DNA of 64,000 bases from Glacieibacterium sp965200405 (GTDB lineage: Bacteria > Pseudomonadota > Alphaproteobacteria > Sphingomonadales > Sphingomonadaceae): positions 2,356,001 through 2,420,000 of the forward strand of contig NZ_OZ241356.1 of NCBI RefSeq assembly GCF_965200405.1, written 5' to 3'. Position 1 is the first letter of the stretch. The number at the start of each line of letters is the position of its first letter. Positions 1-8,486 of this stretch are shown here, piece after piece. Made by a program: the position numbers and the translations under genes. The notes beneath the pieces are model-generated. The model saw only the letters and a list, made by a program, of their open reading frames with translations. It ran no database searches and had not been told where the DNA came from.

Positions 1-20
1 GTATGAGAGTGGAGAGCGTC

Positions 21-1934
21 ATGGACTTCAGCGCGGGTACGATCACCGCCGACGACACGGCTACCGAGAGCACGCGGGCGCAGCCTAAGGCGCCCCCACA
101 GGCAGCCCCGGCGGCCGAGCGCTCGTCGACCACGGTCATCCCCTGGGCCTATCCGGTGAGCGTCGACCGGAGTCGCGATGCGTTGCTCACCGACTTCGGT
201 CGCGAGACGCTGAAGGACCGCTACCTGCTGCCCGGCGAGTCGTACCAGGACCTGTTCGCCCGCGTCTCGTCGGCCTATGCCGATGACGCGGAGCATGCGC
301 AGCGCCTGTACGACTATATGTCGAAGCTGTGGTTCATGCCGTCGACGCCGGTGCTGTCGAATGGCGGCACGGGGCGCGGCCTGCCGATCTCCTGCTACCT
401 CAATTCGGTCGGCGACAGCCTTGAGGCGATCGTCGCGACATGGAACGAGAACGTCTGGCTGGCGGCGCGCGGCGGCGGCATCGGCACTTATTGGGGCCAT
501 GTCCGCGGCATCGGCGAGCCCGTCGGCCTGAACGGCAAGACCAGCGGCATCATCCCGTTCGTGCGCGTCATGGATTCGCTGACCCTGGCGATCTCGCAGG
601 GGTCGCTGCGGCGCGGCTCGGCGGCGGTGTACCTCGACATCAACCACCCCGAGATCGAGGAATTCCTCGAGATTAGAAAGCCTTCCGGCGACTTCAACAG
701 GAAGGCCCTTAACCTGCACCACGGCGTGCTGGTCACCGACAAGTTTATGGAGGCGGTGCGCAACGGCGAGGAATGGCACCTCGTGTCGCCCAAGACCGGC
801 GAGCGCCGCGCCACTGTCGACGCCCGCGGGCTGTTCACCAAGCTGGTCGAGACGCGGCTGGCGACCGGCGAGCCTTACATCGTCTTCGTCGACCATGTGA
901 ACAACGCCATGCCCAAGCACCAGCGCGACGTCGGCCTCAAGGTCTCGACCTCCAACCTGTGCTCCGAGATCACCCTGCCGACCGGCGTCGACCAGTATGG
1001 CAAGGACCGCACCGCGGTGTGCTGCCTGTCGTCGCTCAACCTCGAGATGTGGGACCAGTGGCAGGGCGACAAGGTGTTCATCGAGGACATCATGCGCTTC
1101 CTCGACAACGTCCTCAGCGACTATATCGAGCGCGCCGAGCCGGAGATGGAGCGCGCCTCCTATGCCGCGATGCGCGAGCGTTCGGTCGGCCTCGGCGTCA
1201 TGGGACTCCACAGCTTCTACCAGGCGCGCGGCGTCGCGTTCGAGGGCGCCATGGCAAAGTCGTGGAACCTCAAGATCTTCCGCCACATTCGTGAGCGGGT
1301 GGATGAAGCATCGATGCAGCTTGCGGTCGAGCGCGGGCCGTGCCCCGATGCCGCCGACATGGGCGTCATGGAGCGCTTCAGCTGCAAGATGGCGATCGCC
1401 CCGACCGCCAGCATCAGCATCATCACCGGCGGCACCAGCGCGTGCATCGAGCCGATCCCGGCGAACATCTACACCCACAAGACTCTGTCGGGCTCGTTCT
1501 CGATCCGCAACCCGTTCCTGGAGAAGCTGCTCAGCGCCAAGTCCAAGAACTCCGACGCGGTGTGGAACTCGATCCTCGAGCAAGGCGGCTCGGTCCAGCA
1601 CCTCGACTTCCTCAGCGTCGACGAGAAGGCGGTGTACCGCACGGCGTTCGAGATCGACCAGCGCTGGCTGCTCGAGCTGGCCGGCGACCGCACGCCCTAC
1701 ATCGACCAGGCGCAGTCGCTGAACCTGTTCCTGCCCGCCGACATCGAGAAGTGGGACCTGCTCATGCTTCACTTCAGGGCTTGGGAGTTGGGCATCAAGT
1801 CCTTGTATTACCTACGCTCGAAGTCGATCCAGCGCGCCGGTTTCGCGGGCGGGGTCGAGGCCGACAACACCGCGCTCGCCCCGATCATCGAGGTCGAGCA
1901 GAAGGATTATGACGAGTGCCTTGCCTGTCAGTAA
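21..1934 (+). CDS. nrdA: Ribonucleoside-diphosphate reductase alpha subunit (class I R1)
   Basis: Large subunit of class I ribonucleotide reductase, which reduces ribonucleoside diphosphates to deoxy forms in the cytoplasm with NrdB. An ATG at 21 has a GGAG six bases upstream and gives 637 residues; another ATG at 3 is in frame, and the true start could also lie left of the window. Visible hallmarks are PISCYLN with the first active-site Cys (C125), NLCSEI (N312, C314, E316) for the thiyl-radical site, a CC pair at 334-335 for the partner redox Cys, and a C-terminal CLACQ (C633, C636) that would shuttle electrons from thioredoxin. The first redox Cys sits about 100 residues earlier than in E. 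coli NrdA, so the N-terminal ATP-cone is absent. Followed by a hairpin and nrdB. Confidence 0.95.
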   Translation: MDFSAGTITADDTATESTRAQPKAPPQAAPAAERSSTTVIPWAYPVSVDRSRDALLTDFGRETLKDRYLLPGESYQDLFARVSSAYADDAEHAQRLYDYMSKLWFMPSTPVLSNGGTGRGLPISCYLNSVGDSLEAIVATWNENVWLAARGGGIGTYWGHVRGIGEPVGLNGKTSGIIPFVRVMDSLTLAISQGSLRRGSAAVYLDINHPEIEEFLEIRKPSGDFNRKALNLHHGVLVTDKFMEAVRNGEEWHLVSPKTGERRATVDARGLFTKLVETRLATGEPYIVFVDHVNNAMPKHQRDVGLKVSTSNLCSEITLPTGVDQYGKDRTAVCCLSSLNLEMWDQWQGDKVFIEDIMRFLDNVLSDYIERAEPEMERASYAAMRERSVGLGVMGLHSFYQARGVAFEGAMAKSWNLKIFRHIRERVDEASMQLAVERGPCPDAADMGVMERFSCKMAIAPTASISIITGGTSACIEPIPANIYTHKTLSGSFSIRNPFLEKLLSAKSKNSDAVWNSILEQGGSVQHLDFLSVDEKAVYRTAFEIDQRWLLELAGDRTPYIDQAQSLNLFLPADIEKWDLLMLHFRAWELGIKSLYYLRSKSIQRAGFAGGVEADNTALAPIIEVEQKDYDECLACQ

Positions 1935-1940
1935 GGCGCC

Positions 1941-1960
1941 CCCGCCGGGCAACCGGCGGG
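1941..1960 (+). other. Perfect hairpin with GCAA loop between nrdA and nrdB
   Basis: Eight perfectly paired bases (CCCGCCGG / CCGGCGGG) close a GCAA tetraloop of the stable GNRA class, six bases after the nrdA stop. No T-run follows, so it is unlikely to be a simple terminator. It may protect the nrdA end of the transcript or partly attenuate nrdB. It lies in a 149-base gap that otherwise holds only the nrdB ribosome site. Confidence 0.6.
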
Positions 1961-2083
1961 ACCCGTGCGGTGGCGACACCGGGCGGGCGGGCGAGGGGCC
2001 GCGCTGCCGCTTTCCACGGCTCGGCAGCACGGCCCCTCGTCCTTCGCACGACAGGCACCATCTAGAAGTTTCGGAGTAACCCC

Positions 2084-3136
2084 ATGTCCCTCCTCAAAGC
2101 GTCCCACGCCTACAAGCCCTTCGAATACCCCTGGGCGTTCGAGTTCTGGAAGCGCCAGCAGCAGATCCACTGGATGCCGGAGGAGGTGCCGCTGGGCGAG
2201 GATTGCCGCGACTGGGCGCAGCGCCTGACCGAGCATGAGAAGAACCTGCTGACCCAGATCTTCCGCTTCTTCACCCAGGCCGATATCGAGGTCCAGGACT
2301 GCTATCACGACAAATACGGCCGGGTGTTCAAGCCGACCGAGGTCAAGATGATGCTGACCGCGTTCAGCAACATGGAGACGGTCCACATCGCCGCCTACAG
2401 CCACCTGCTCGACACCATCGGCATGCCCGAGAGCGACTACAGCGCGTTCATGAACTACAAGGAAATGCGCGACAAGCACGAGTATATGAGCCGGTTCGGG
2501 GTCGACAACGACGCCGATATCGCGCGCACGCTGGCGATGTTCGGCGGCTTCACCGAGGGGCTGCAGCTGTTCGCCAGCTTCGCCATGCTGATGAACTTCC
2601 CGCGCGCCAACAAGATGAAGGGCATGGGCCAGATCGTCACCTGGAGCGTCCGCGACGAGAGCCTGCACTGCGAGGGCATCATCAAGCTGTTCCACGCCTT
2701 CTGCGCCGAGACCGGCGTGCTGACCAAGACCATCCGCGACGACATCGCCGACGTCTGCCAGATGACCGTCCGCCTGGAGGACGCCTTCATCGACCTGGCG
2801 TTCGAGATGGGGCCGGTCGCCGGCATGACCCCCAACGACATCAAGAAGTACGTGCGCTTCACCGCCGACTGGCGCCTCAAGCAGCTCGGCATGAAGCCGA
2901 TCTACCTGATCGAGGAGCACCCGCTGCCGTGGCTCAGCCCGCTGCTCAACGGCGTCGAGCATGCCAATTTCTTCGAGGCCCGCGCCACCGAATATTCCAA
3001 GGCCGCGACCAAGGGCAACTGGACCGAAGTCTGGGACGCCTTCGACAAGCGCAAGGGCGCCAAGGCAGCCTCGATGGCGGCGAACGAGAGCGTCGATGAT
3101 GCGCAGGGCGGGTTGCTCGGCGTGGCGGCGGAGTAG
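2084..3136 (+). CDS. nrdB: Ribonucleoside-diphosphate reductase beta subunit (class Ia R2)
   Basis: Radical-generating small subunit that pairs with NrdA; 350 residues, usual for the family. The di-iron ligands can be placed as D67, E98 and H101 (METVH), E159, and E192 and H195 (RDESLH). Y105 lies seven residues after E98, as the radical tyrosine Y122 follows E115 in E. coli, so this is a tyrosyl-radical R2. No ATP-cone is fused to the N-terminus either, so the NrdAB pair appears to lack overall-activity control. The start has GGAG at 2073-2076. The stop codon is directly followed by the ATG of the next gene, which makes translational coupling likely. Confidence 0.95.
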   Translation: MSLLKASHAYKPFEYPWAFEFWKRQQQIHWMPEEVPLGEDCRDWAQRLTEHEKNLLTQIFRFFTQADIEVQDCYHDKYGRVFKPTEVKMMLTAFSNMETVHIAAYSHLLDTIGMPESDYSAFMNYKEMRDKHEYMSRFGVDNDADIARTLAMFGGFTEGLQLFASFAMLMNFPRANKMKGMGQIVTWSVRDESLHCEGIIKLFHAFCAETGVLTKTIRDDIADVCQMTVRLEDAFIDLAFEMGPVAGMTPNDIKKYVRFTADWRLKQLGMKPIYLIEEHPLPWLSPLLNGVEHANFFEARATEYSKAATKGNWTEVWDAFDKRKGAKAASMAANESVDDAQGGLLGVAAE

Positions 3137-3955
3137 ATGATAAATCCGGCCTCGAAGTCTTGTTTTGTAATCGCACCAATTGGTCAATTCGATAGTCAGA
3201 CACGTAAACGGTCAAACCAAGTATATAATCATATTATCAGCCCCGTCTTGGTCGAATGTGGCTATTCGATTTCACGGGCGGACAATATCGATCAGCCTGG
3301 CATAATCACTAATCAAATTGTAGATCGCCTGTTGGAGTCAGATCTCGTAATAGCAGATCTTTCAGAGCGAAACGCGAACGTGTTCTACGAATTGGGGTTA
3401 AGGCATGCAATTCGGAAACCGGTAATTCATCTTGTGGGGTCGTCGGATGACATACCTTTCGATAACGCTGCGATGCGCGCTGTTTTGCTCGATGTAACAG
3501 ATTTAGATGTTGTCGGATTGGCAAAGGAGGCAATCCGAAAGCAAATCCTGGCAATCGAGGATGCCAACTATGAAGTGGAAAGTCCATTTACGACCGCGAT
3601 CGACGTGAAGGCATTGCGCGTTGGTGGTAATGAGCAGGGCGTGGTGATCGCCAACATCTTTGACCGGATTGACCTGTTTACGGATACCGTTATCAGGATG
3701 GAGGAACGTCTAAAATCTATTGAGATCAACTCCGAATATGTTCGGCGACCGATCGAACCGCGGGGCCTAGGGCTGCTGGGCCGTTCGCTCCACTCAAGGG
3801 GCCTAGACGAAGTTAGCGATAGCTTTGGGATAAATCCTGATCCCTCATACTTGGAAAAACTTATTGGCCTGCAAAGAGCCAACGATGCACTCGATCCGAA
3901 AAAGGCAGTCAGGTCTACCTCGAATGCACCTGAGAAAAAGAAAGCGATCTTCTAG
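3137..3955 (+). CDS. Nucleoside 2-deoxyribosyltransferase/TIR-like nucleotide-binding protein
   Basis: A 272-residue protein whose first 130 residues have the pattern of the NDT/TIR-like Rossmann family (COG3613-like proteins). CFVIAPIG stands at 9-16, then RADN at 47-50, a D-L-V-I-A-D-L-S stretch ending at 76, NVFYELG at 81-87 with the probable catalytic E85, H90, and DDIPFD at 104-109. Members hydrolyse or transfer on N-glycosidic bonds of nucleotides, and several are effectors or sensors in antiphage systems; which applies here is not visible. The C-terminal half is unrecognised. The ATG directly abuts the nrdB stop and uses a GGAG inside the nrdB end. Base use differs sharply from its neighbours (21 G/C in the 60 bases 3181-3240, against 36 of 60 at 2581-2640), suggesting transfer. 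Confidence 0.7.
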   Translation: MINPASKSCFVIAPIGQFDSQTRKRSNQVYNHIISPVLVECGYSISRADNIDQPGIITNQIVDRLLESDLVIADLSERNANVFYELGLRHAIRKPVIHLVGSSDDIPFDNAAMRAVLLDVTDLDVVGLAKEAIRKQILAIEDANYEVESPFTTAIDVKALRVGGNEQGVVIANIFDRIDLFTDTVIRMEERLKSIEINSEYVRRPIEPRGLGLLGRSLHSRGLDEVSDSFGINPDPSYLEKLIGLQRANDALDPKKAVRSTSNAPEKKKAIF

Positions 3956-4130
3956 GATCAAGTTCTTTCTTTGCTTCTCTGCAAGTGTCTCGACTGGATC
4001 ACGCCCGCGTCGGTGGCTTTAAGCGGACAACACACGCTGGCTGAATTTATAGGCGGGGACCGTGACGCCTGCGAATGTTGCGGACGAAACCGTTTAACTG
4101 ACTAACTAGCGTATTTTATCGGGGAGGCTG

Positions 4131-4306
4131 GTGACCTCGTCCAGCAGCGAGGTAGCATCTACCCTCCCTGCGGCTTCGCAAAGAGAGAAAGACGGCGGAG
4201 CCAGCATGGGGTGGGTTGGCTTGCTTTCGGTTCGGGATCATCCCCTCCCCGGGCCGCGCAAGGGCGCGTCTCTCGCCCTCCCCCGGTGGGGGAGGGTAAG
4301 TGGAGG
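4131..4306. repeat. GC-rich palindromic intergenic element
   Basis: Between the NDT-like gene and the M15 peptidase lie 351 bases with no credible gene. Positions 3956-4130 show nothing recognisable. From about 4131 the sequence becomes a run of CCTCCC/GGGAGG blocks and a gcgcaagggcgcg segment, a composition typical of repeated extragenic elements in alphaproteobacteria. The strongest fold is at 4276-4296: CCCTCCCCC, loop GGT, GGGGGAGGG. It sits 11 bases past the M15 stop and could also end that transcript. Whether it is a multicopy family needs the rest of the genome. Confidence 0.5.
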
Positions 4307-5146
4307 TCAGGGGGCTTCGCCGGTCCACTCCCAGTGCCACGGCTCGAACACATAGTTCACGAAGCCGAACTGCTTCGCGTTGACCAGCAGCCACGCGTAC
4401 AGCGGCGTGCGGACCATGGCGCGGCGGTTGGGGTCGGCGCTGCTGTCGGCGCCGTAGCCGGGGGCCTGGCCGACGTAGAGGTCGAGCGCCAGGCCGGTGC
4501 GGTGGGCGGAGCATTGGGCGCGGACGATGCCCTGGCAATTGCCCTCCGTGGCGCAGCGCAGCGCGTCGGCGGCGGGATCGCGGAAGCCTGAGAAGATCGT
4601 CAACCAGCGCGGGTCGGCCTTCAGTCCCGGTACGCCGGCGCGCGCGGCCGCGACCATGCGGCGGTAGGCGGCGAGGGTCGTGGTGCGGAGTTGGATGGGC
4701 TTGCCGAGATAGGCCTCCGACGACCGCGGGGTGGCCAGCCGCTCGGGCGGTGGCGGCGGCGGGCAATTGCCCTGGTTGCGCAGCGCGACATAGGGCCGCC
4801 GACTCTGCCAGGTCTCCTTGAGCGCGGCGAAGCCCGGCTCGTCGAGGATGCCGGTCGCGGCCAGGTGATGGGCACCCTGCCACTTCGCCAGTGCGGCGGC
4901 AAAGCCCGGCGTGGCGGGATCGCAGGTCGTGGCGATCTCGTGCGCCACCGCCGGGACATAGACCTCCCAGCCCAGCTCCGCCCGGCCGAACGGCGACCAG
5001 GCCAGCGTGTGCAGCGATGCCGCATTGGCGATCGCCGCCGGTCCCGGCCCGGCGGTGCAGCTCTCGGCGGCCTGGACGGCCACCGGCACCGCGGCGGCAA
5101 ATGCCACCGCCGCCAGCCGCCACGCCCTGCCTACGCCCGGAACCAT
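4307..5146 (-). CDS. M15-family D,D-carboxypeptidase (VanY/DacY type)
   Basis: Exported zinc peptidase that should trim the terminal D-Ala of peptidoglycan stem peptides. From the ATG at 5146 (GGGAG five bases upstream) it is 279 residues, with a signal-like start ending near VQAAE. The C-terminal third carries the family signature: SAHRTGLALD (H215, D222 as zinc ligands) and EPWHWEW (E268 catalytic, H271 zinc ligand). The middle has a peptidoglycan-binding-like stretch (about 60-115) and a short Pro run at 129-134. It is transcribed away from an L,D-transpeptidase gene, the starts only 49 bases apart, so both may answer to one short control region. Substrate assignment is by family, not proven. 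Confidence 0.85.
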   Translation of the reverse strand: MVPGVGRAWRLAAVAFAAAVPVAVQAAESCTAGPGPAAIANAASLHTLAWSPFGRAELGWEVYVPAVAHEIATTCDPATPGFAAALAKWQGAHHLAATGILDEPGFAALKETWQSRRPYVALRNQGNCPPPPPPERLATPRSSEAYLGKPIQLRTTTLAAYRRMVAAARAGVPGLKADPRWLTIFSGFRDPAADALRCATEGNCQGIVRAQCSAHRTGLALDLYVGQAPGYGADSSADPNRRAMVRTPLYAWLLVNAKQFGFVNYVFEPWHWEWTGEAP

Positions 5147-5195
5147 CGGAACTCCCGTCCATTTTGTCGACGCAACGATTACCAAGGATTACCCA

Positions 5196-6347
5196 GTGCA
5201 TCATCACGCAATCGTCGGACTGCCGCTGTTGATGCTGATCGCCGCCGCGCCGGTGGCCAAACCCGCCAACCCCGCGCCGGTTGCGAAATCCGCTGCTCCG
5301 GCCGCGGCGGACAAGCCGGCAGTGGCAGCGGATGGCGGGGCGGCGGTGGCGCCGAGCCAGGTTTCCGCGACGCCGGTGGCGGCGGCGTTCGCCTCGCAGG
5401 CACCGGCGGCAACCGCGATCAACCGGCAGGACTTCGTCGAGGGCAAGGATGCCGCGGCGACCCGGCGCATGCTGATCCGGGCGCAGGTGCTGCTCGACCG
5501 CGCGCATTTCTCGCCGGGCGTCATCGACGGCAAGCAGGGCGGCAACATGGCGCTGGCAGTGCGCGGCTTCCAGGCGGCAAACGACCTGCCCGAGACCGGC
5601 AAGCTCGACCGCGCGACGTGGGACAAGCTGACGGCCGGCGACGACGGCGCGGCGATCCGCGACTATACGCTCGAAACCGCCGACACCGCCGGGCCGTTCG
5701 CCGCGCCGGTGGAGCCGGGCGATTACATCACCATGGCGGCGCGGCCCGACATGACCTGGACGTCGCCGCTGGAATCGCTGGCCGAGCGGGCGCACATGGA
5801 CGAGGCGCTGGTCACCGCGCTCAATCCCGATGCCGACCTGACGCGCGCCGGCACGACGATCCTGGTCGCCAATGTCGCGCGGCCCAAGCTGCCGACGGTC
5901 GCGACCATCGAGGTCGACAAGTCGCTGGGCGAGCTGCGCGCGCTGGACGAGGCGGGCAAGGTCGTGGCGATCTACCCGGCGACGGTCGGCAGCAGCGAGC
6001 GCCCGGCCCCGGCGGGCTCGTGGAAGGTCCGCACCGTGGCGACGGCGGCGACCTACACCTTCGATCCGTCGCGCCTGACCTTCAAGCCTAAGGACAGCGC
6101 GGCGCTGAAGCCGGGGCAGAAGCTGATCGTCAAGGCCGGGCCGAACAACCCGGTGGGCTCGACCTGGATCGACCTGACCAAGGACACCTATGGCATCCAC
6201 GGCGCCCCCGACCCGCGGCTGGTCGGCAAGGTCGCCAGCCACGGCTGCGTGCGCCTGACCAACTGGGACGTCCACGAGCTGGCGATGGCGGTGAAGGAGG
6301 GGACGGTGGTGAAGTTCGACGGGGTCGAGAAGCGGGTGAAGGCCTGA
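5196..6347 (+). CDS. L,D-transpeptidase (YkuD) with peptidoglycan-binding domain
   Basis: Periplasmic cysteine transpeptidase that forms 3-3 crosslinks in peptidoglycan or anchors proteins to it. The start is taken as GTG at 5196, eight bases after AAGGA, giving 383 residues and a signal peptide; earlier frames would overlap the divergent M15 gene. Order: Ala/Pro-rich linker (about 20-75), peptidoglycan-binding helical domain (about 88-145), a LysM-like stretch (about 174-226), then the YkuD domain (about 235-376). The catalytic motif is intact: HGAPD with H335 and SHGCVRLTN with H349, C351 and R353. It faces pbpC tail to tail, three bases apart. Confidence 0.9.
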   Translation: MHHHAIVGLPLLMLIAAAPVAKPANPAPVAKSAAPAAADKPAVAADGGAAVAPSQVSATPVAAAFASQAPAATAINRQDFVEGKDAAATRRMLIRAQVLLDRAHFSPGVIDGKQGGNMALAVRGFQAANDLPETGKLDRATWDKLTAGDDGAAIRDYTLETADTAGPFAAPVEPGDYITMAARPDMTWTSPLESLAERAHMDEALVTALNPDADLTRAGTTILVANVARPKLPTVATIEVDKSLGELRALDEAGKVVAIYPATVGSSERPAPAGSWKVRTVATAATYTFDPSRLTFKPKDSAALKPGQKLIVKAGPNNPVGSTWIDLTKDTYGIHGAPDPRLVGKVASHGCVRLTNWDVHELAMAVKEGTVVKFDGVEKRVKA

Positions 6348-6350
6348 CGC

Positions 6351-8486
6351 CTAGCGGACGCTGACCTGCGCCGCGTCGAGCTGCTTGCCGGCGGCGTCGC
6401 GGAGGACGAAGCGGTGGACGCCGGGGATCGGCAGCCACAGCGCACCTGCCGCGGCCGGCCCCAGCGGTCGGCCGTCGACATCCAGGCGCATGGTCGCGGT
6501 GGCGCCGCTGGTCCGGACGCCAACCCGCTGGCGCAGCGGGGGAATATCGGGATCGAGGGCGATCACCGCGCCATTGGTCGGCGCAACCAGCCGCGGGCGG
6601 TCGTCGACTCCCGCGGTGACGCGCACGGTGTCGAGCTCGGTGCCCGGCAGGAACAGCTCGGTCCGCGGCGGCTCGATGGCCGGCACGAAGGTGACGCGCC
6701 GCTCGGTGACGCCCGGGTCGCGCGCCGGCGGACGGCCGGGCCGGTCGCGGTGCAGGTGGAGCATGATCTCGCGCCACGCCGGTGCTCCCCCGCTGACCCC
6801 GGAAACCCCGGAACCCATTGAGTCACCTTCAAAATTACCCACCCAAACGGCAACGGTGAAGCGGTCGCTGAAACCGATGCACCAATTATCCCGCAGCGCC
6901 TTCGACGTCCCGGTCTTGACCGCCGCCCAGAACGGCAGCCCCAACGTACTGTCCGACCCGAAGGTCGAGGTCCGCGCCGCCCCGTCGCCCAGCATGTCCG
7001 CGACGATGCTCGCCGCCGCTGCCGACAGCACTCGCCGCTGCACCGGCGCCGGCCCCGGCTCCACCCTCAGCGCCGACCACAGCCCACCCCGCGCCAAGCT
7101 CCGATACGCCGCCGCCTGCTCGGCCAAAGTCACCTCCGCCGACCCTAAGGCCAGGGAAAAGCCGTAATAATCGCCCTCCCGCGATATCCCATGATAACCA
7201 TAGTCGTAGAGCTGGTCGCGGAAAGCATCGACCCCGACCAGCAGCAAGGTCCGCACTGCCGGCACATTCAAACTGTTCCCCAACGCCGACCGCGCACTGA
7301 CCGGCCCCCGGAAAATCCGATCGTAATTCTGCGGAATGTACAGCCCCGAAGCCGTGTCGAGATCGACCGGCGCATCGTCCAGCACCGACGCCGCCGTCAG
7401 CAACCGTCGCTCGATCGCAAGCCCGTAGAGAAATGGCTTGAGCGTCGATCCGGCCTGTCTCGGCGCCGCGGCTCCATCGACCTGCGCGCTCCGCGACATT
7501 GCCCCGACCGAACCGACATAGGCTAGGATCTCCCCACTGGCATTATCGACGACGATCGCCGCGCCATCCCGCACGTTGCGCTCGCCGAGTTCGCCAAGCC
7601 GACGGGTCAGCGCCTGAAGGACGAACGCCTGCAAATCGGCATCGATCGTGGTGCGGACTTCCCGCCGCCCGGCGCGGAGCAGCTTCGCCGCGAGTTGTGG
7701 CGCAAGGTTTGGATCCGGTGGTGCAGTTGATGGCCCCAGCATGCGTTCCGCAGCAAGGCGCACCGCCCCGCAATCGGGCGCCGCTATACAGGCACGCGCC
7801 GCCACGCGCTGCGGCACCGCCGTCGGACTAGGTATCAGCGCCGCCAATACCTGCGCCTCGGCGACGCTGAGGTTCCCGGCCGGATGTCCCGCCAGGCTGC
7901 GGGCGGCGGCGTCGATGCCAACCAAGTCGCCGCGCCACGGCAGCAGGTTGAACCATGCCTCAAGAATCTGATCCTTGCTCCACATCGACTCTATCGCCTG
8001 GGCGGCGCGGGCCTGGACGAGCTTCTGTCGCCACGACCGGCGACCGCTGGTGCCGAGGTCAGTCGACAACAGCCCGGCAAGTTGCATGGTAATGGTGCTC
8101 GCCCCGCGCGCCGGTCGCCCGGTCAGTCGGTCACGAACAGCGCCTGCGACGGCCCGCCAGTCGACGCCACGATGATCACGGAAGCGCCGATCTTCGTTAT
8201 GGATGGCTGCAGCGATTAATGGAGCGGCAATGTTCGCAAGAGGCACCCAGTCGAGCCGCCGAGACGCGGCATCGATGCGAACGATGTCCAGAACGCGACC
8301 GTCCCTGGCGAGCAGCCGAGCCTCGCTGGAAACCCAGTGCGCCCGGGTCGCCTGGTAGCTCGGTATCGTTGGCGGTCCGGTTAGAAGCCAGGCGACCCCA
8401 AGGACGATCAGCAAGGCGCCGGCTACGATCCGGACCCGCAACCGCGGCCGCGGCAATTGAGACCGCACCGGTGCTGGCACCTTCAT
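6351..8486 (-). CDS. pbpC: Penicillin-binding protein 1C
   Basis: Bifunctional inner-membrane peptidoglycan synthase, 711 residues. One membrane anchor (about 17-37) is followed by a GT51 glycosyltransferase domain with NEDRRF (E98) and GASTITMQLA (128-137). The transpeptidase domain carries STLK (S347, K350), SLN (405-407) and KTGTS (524-528), so it looks active. The C-terminal 90 or so residues match the PBP1C-specific C-terminal domain. Its ATG overlaps the stop of the upstream alpha-2-macroglobulin gene by four bases (ATGA). The same pair exists in E. coli (yfhM-pbpC), where PBP1C is thought to repair wall damage after attack on the cell. Confidence 0.93.
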   Translation of the reverse strand: MKVPAPVRSQLPRPRLRVRIVAGALLIVLGVAWLLTGPPTIPSYQATRAHWVSSEARLLARDGRVLDIVRIDAASRRLDWVPLANIAAPLIAAAIHNEDRRFRDHRGVDWRAVAGAVRDRLTGRPARGASTITMQLAGLLSTDLGTSGRRSWRQKLVQARAAQAIESMWSKDQILEAWFNLLPWRGDLVGIDAAARSLAGHPAGNLSVAEAQVLAALIPSPTAVPQRVAARACIAAPDCGAVRLAAERMLGPSTAPPDPNLAPQLAAKLLRAGRREVRTTIDADLQAFVLQALTRRLGELGERNVRDGAAIVVDNASGEILAYVGSVGAMSRSAQVDGAAAPRQAGSTLKPFLYGLAIERRLLTAASVLDDAPVDLDTASGLYIPQNYDRIFRGPVSARSALGNSLNVPAVRTLLLVGVDAFRDQLYDYGYHGISREGDYYGFSLALGSAEVTLAEQAAAYRSLARGGLWSALRVEPGPAPVQRRVLSAAAASIVADMLGDGAARTSTFGSDSTLGLPFWAAVKTGTSKALRDNWCIGFSDRFTVAVWVGNFEGDSMGSGVSGVSGGAPAWREIMLHLHRDRPGRPPARDPGVTERRVTFVPAIEPPRTELFLPGTELDTVRVTAGVDDRPRLVAPTNGAVIALDPDIPPLRQRVGVRTSGATATMRLDVDGRPLGPAAAGALWLPIPGVHRFVLRDAAGKQLDAAQVSVR

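Noticed and set aside
1928..3187. A 419-codon open frame opposite nrdB
   Set aside because: It is a GC-driven shadow with no family motif, while nrdB on the other strand has all its active-site residues.
3137..5146. A defence island around the NDT-like gene
   Set aside because: Neighbours are ribonucleotide reductase and cell-wall enzymes; no second defence gene, transposase or integrase is present.
4116..6275. A 719-codon minus-strand frame across the M15 and L,D-transpeptidase genes
   Set aside because: The product is Arg/Gly/Ala-rich with no motif and covers two well-supported genes in other frames.
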